Made by a program: the position numbers and the translations under genes | Notes under the pieces: generated by a model | Databases searched by the model: none | What the model saw: only the letters and a program-made list of their open reading frames with translations | Told to the model about the DNA's origin: nothing | Assembly: GCF_003253005.1 (NCBI RefSeq) | Contig: NZ_QEPZ01000007.1 | Location: 21,798 to 85,797 of the forward strand | Length of the DNA: 64,000 nucleotides | Direction of reading: 5' to 3' | From: Haemophilus parainfluenzae | GTDB lineage: Bacteria; Pseudomonadota; Gammaproteobacteria; Enterobacterales; Pasteurellaceae | Part shown: positions 63,875 through 64,000 of the stretch, piece after piece | How the letters are laid out: each line of letters begins with the position of its first letter | Position numbering within the stretch: the first letter of the stretch is position 1

Positions 63875-63991
63875 ACCTGGCGGTGTCCTACTCTCACATG
63901 GGGAAGCCCCACACTACCATCGGCGCATCGGCGTTTCACTTCTGAGTTCGGTATGGGGTCAGGTGGGACCACCGCTCTATCGCCGCCAGGA
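63875..63991 (-). rRNA. rrf: 5S rRNA, canonical copy
   Basis: About 117 nt, Haemophilus-type 5S with terminal stem CCTGGCGG / CCGCCAGG and all invariant loops. It is the promoter-proximal copy; the last ten bases of the window lead toward a 23S gene that lies outside. Exact ends are estimated to a few bases. Confidence 0.95.
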
Positions 63992-64000
63992 TTATTCCTT

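Overview
The window is chromosomal DNA of a Pasteurellaceae bacterium, almost certainly a Haemophilus. The 9-base DNA uptake signal core AAGTGCGGT occurs about 39 times on both strands, often followed by an AT-rich tail and often as inverted pairs that serve as terminators. This is the Haemophilus (Hin) uptake dialect. Gene order is recognisably Haemophilus in several blocks: nfuA-comFEDCBA/ponA-rlmJ, rpoD-dnaG-rpsU/tsaD-tdk-tyrP, trpS/hflD-purB and asnC/asnA. The species cannot be fixed from the sequence alone; gene order differs enough from H. influenzae Rd, as I remember it, that a relative such as H. parainfluenzae is plausible.

Layout. 1-9.6 kb: the end of comM, nfuA, the competence pilus operon comA-F (reading left), ponA and rlmJ. 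9.1-17.1 kb: psiE, the macromolecular synthesis operon rpsU-dnaG-rpoD, tsaD, a small membrane gene with tdk, and a tyrosine permease. 17.1-24.8 kb: ligA-zipA, cysZ, cysK and a cystine-type ABC transporter. 24.8-27.5 kb: a divergent glpF/glpK pair. 27.5-37.6 kb: an unknown gene, tex/greB, nupC-deoD, a radical-SAM activase, a YfcZ-like protein, trpS, and hflD-purB. 37.6-43.5 kb: a PACE efflux protein, potD diverging from a PuuB-like oxidase, asnC/asnA, and a TPR-DUF218 protein. 43.5-51.6 kb: glpABC diverging from glpT, an unknown exported propeller-like protein, and glpQ (protein D). 51.6-53.6 kb: an AT-rich orphan membrane gene and a DUF417/RclC-like gene. 53.6-63.5 kb: purL, a methyltransferase, rpe-gph, a secreted 5'-nucleotidase, an SMR exporter, a remnant of a sulfatase-maturase gene, and mazG. 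63.5-64 kb: tRNA-Trp, tRNA-Asp and two tandem 5S rRNA genes at the 3' end of an rRNA operon entering from the right.

How the genes work together. The competence machinery (comA-F, comM) and the dense uptake signals belong to one natural-transformation biology. A near-perfect CRP-S (Sxy-dependent) site overlaps the ponA start codon and probably drives comA-F. Glycerophosphodiester use is complete in this window: GlpQ cleaves, GlpT imports G3P, GlpABC oxidises it anaerobically, and GlpF/GlpK handle glycerol. Perfect TGTGA-N6-TCACA CRP sites lie in both glp control regions. Sulfur supply (cysZ, cysK, cystine ABC) forms another cluster, and PurR-like boxes lie before purL and deoD.

I found no phage, insertion sequence, CRISPR array or simple-repeat phase-variation tract. 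The most unusual items are the two divergent but structurally compensated 5S rRNA genes, the CRP-S/ponA overlap, a recurring variant uptake motif (AAGAGCGGT), an uptake-signal hairpin inside tex, the Gram-positive-like GlpF, and the AT-rich orphan gene at 51.7-52.6 kb.
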